NCBI GenBank assembly: GCA_027311205.1
Contig: DAICZI010000078.1
Coordinates: 1-7,268, forward strand
Direction of reading: 5' to 3'
Source: Beijerinckiaceae bacterium
Lineage (GTDB): Bacteria > Pseudomonadota > Alphaproteobacteria > Rhizobiales > Beijerinckiaceae
Length of the DNA stretch: 7,268 bases
The notes under the pieces are model-generated. The model was not told the DNA's origin and ran no database searches. It saw nothing but the letters and a program-made list of their open reading frames with translations. The translations under genes and the position numbers were made by a program. This document shows, in pieces, positions 6,741 to 7,268 of the stretch (positions are counted from its first letter, which is position 1; each line of letters opens with the position of its first letter).

Positions 6741-7268
6741 GAAAAAGCGCGTCAGATGCGCTTTCATGTCGCCAGATATCCAGGATTTCCATCGATCGGA
6801 GGATTGATCGCTATAGCGATTGGCGAGAACCTGGACATCAGCTTGCTCAGCGCCGCACCCCGACACAGCGGCACTGCCAAGGCAGGCTGCGGCGTTCGAG
6901 ACGACGGGGGCATAGCCGAGGAGGTAATTCCTAGTATCCTTGCTGACATCCTGATACAGATTCTTGTAGCGTTCAACCATGCCTTCCTGCCATTGCGCCT
7001 CATCCTTGAGCGCGTCCGATAGCGGCAATGCGGCGATGGTCTGCGCGATCCCCGCGTCCTTGGCTTTGCTTTTGACGGCGTCAATCAGTTTTGCGCCAAG
7101 CCAGTTGCGCGAGGCAGCCGCAGCGCCTGCGGCCCTGTCGAGATCGGTTTGCGCAACAGTGACAGCGGCGGGCGCAGCACCGCTCGGGAACGCGGCATCC
7201 CAATGCAGCGAAGCGAGATTTGGCACCGGCGGCTCGGCACCGGCCAGAGGATCCAAAGCCGGGGTTGG
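6726..7268 (-). CDS. Unrecognised protein, C-terminal 180 residues (5' end beyond the window)
   Basis: The frame stays open to the window edge (first residues PTPALDPLAG), so the true start lies to the right and this is a C-terminal fragment. The TTG at 7256 is only an in-frame codon, with no ribosome binding site visible in the 12 bases left. The visible N-terminal part is a Pro/Ala-rich, probably disordered linker. From about residue 35 it becomes helical: an Ala-rich helix with LDRAAGAAAASRNWLGAKLIDAVKSKAKDAG, then AQWQEGMVERYKNLYQDVSKDTRNYLLGYAPVVSN. Two Cys residues, nine apart, follow (ACLGSAAVSGCG), and the protein ends in a basic tail HLTRFFGTKR. No membrane helix is seen, and no family or catalytic motif is recognised. 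The stop at 6726 is 7 nt from the start of the propeller gene, so it is the first visible gene of the cluster. A low-complexity linker before a helical domain is common in exported or membrane-anchored proteins, but the deciding N-terminus is not available. Confidence 0.75.
   Translation of the reverse strand, partial: PTPALDPLAGAEPPVPNLASLHWDAAFPSGAAPAAVTVAQTDLDRAAGAAAASRNWLGAKLIDAVKSKAKDAGIAQTIAALPLSDALKDEAQWQEGMVERYKNLYQDVSKDTRNYLLGYAPVVSNAAACLGSAAVSGCGAEQADVQVLANRYSDQSSDRWKSWISGDMKAHLTRFFGTKR

Noticed and set aside
1..7268. CRISPR arrays, tRNA or rRNA genes
   Set aside because: No regularly spaced direct repeats, cloverleaf-like segments or conserved rRNA stretches were seen on reading the window.

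Overview
The base composition is GC-rich. The insertion sequence has the highly conserved IS6-type transposase seen in alphaproteobacteria, including sphingomonads and acetic-acid or acidophilic relatives. Together with two Gram-negative-type signal peptides, this suggests an alphaproteobacterial chromosome or plasmid. The genus cannot be fixed from sequence reading alone.

The window has two halves. Positions 1 to about 1285 are a decayed accessory junction. It holds the N-terminal remnant of what looks like a membrane (possibly ABC permease-like) protein, broken by frameshifts. Next comes a small unrecognised ORF cut off at its 3' end by an IS6-family element. The IS is complete from end to end (453-1285, 833 bp, 15-bp imperfect inverted repeats). 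Its transposase is dead: a one-base insertion near the N-terminus and an 11-bp imperfect tandem duplication just before the catalytic Glu spread it over three frames. The 8-bp sequences flanking the IS do not match, so the two sides were probably joined by an IS-mediated deletion or recombination.

Positions 1448-7268 are a compact three-gene cluster, all on the minus strand. It reads from the right edge towards the IS: (i) an unrecognised protein whose N-terminus lies outside the window; (ii) a 302-residue exported protein with beta-propeller-like repeats; (iii) a very large (1442-residue) exported TPR/alpha-solenoid protein. Gaps are 7 and 33 nt, so co-transcription is likely. A GC-rich hairpin with a short T tract about 60 nt past the last stop codon is a candidate terminator. 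A separate inverted repeat spans the gene 1 stop codon and the gene 2 ribosome binding site, suggesting translational coupling.

The propeller and the giant solenoid are both predicted to be periplasmic or surface-located and are both types of protein-interaction scaffold. The plausible reading is an uncharacterised extracytoplasmic complex. No catalytic motif was recognised in any of the three proteins, so no pathway is assigned.
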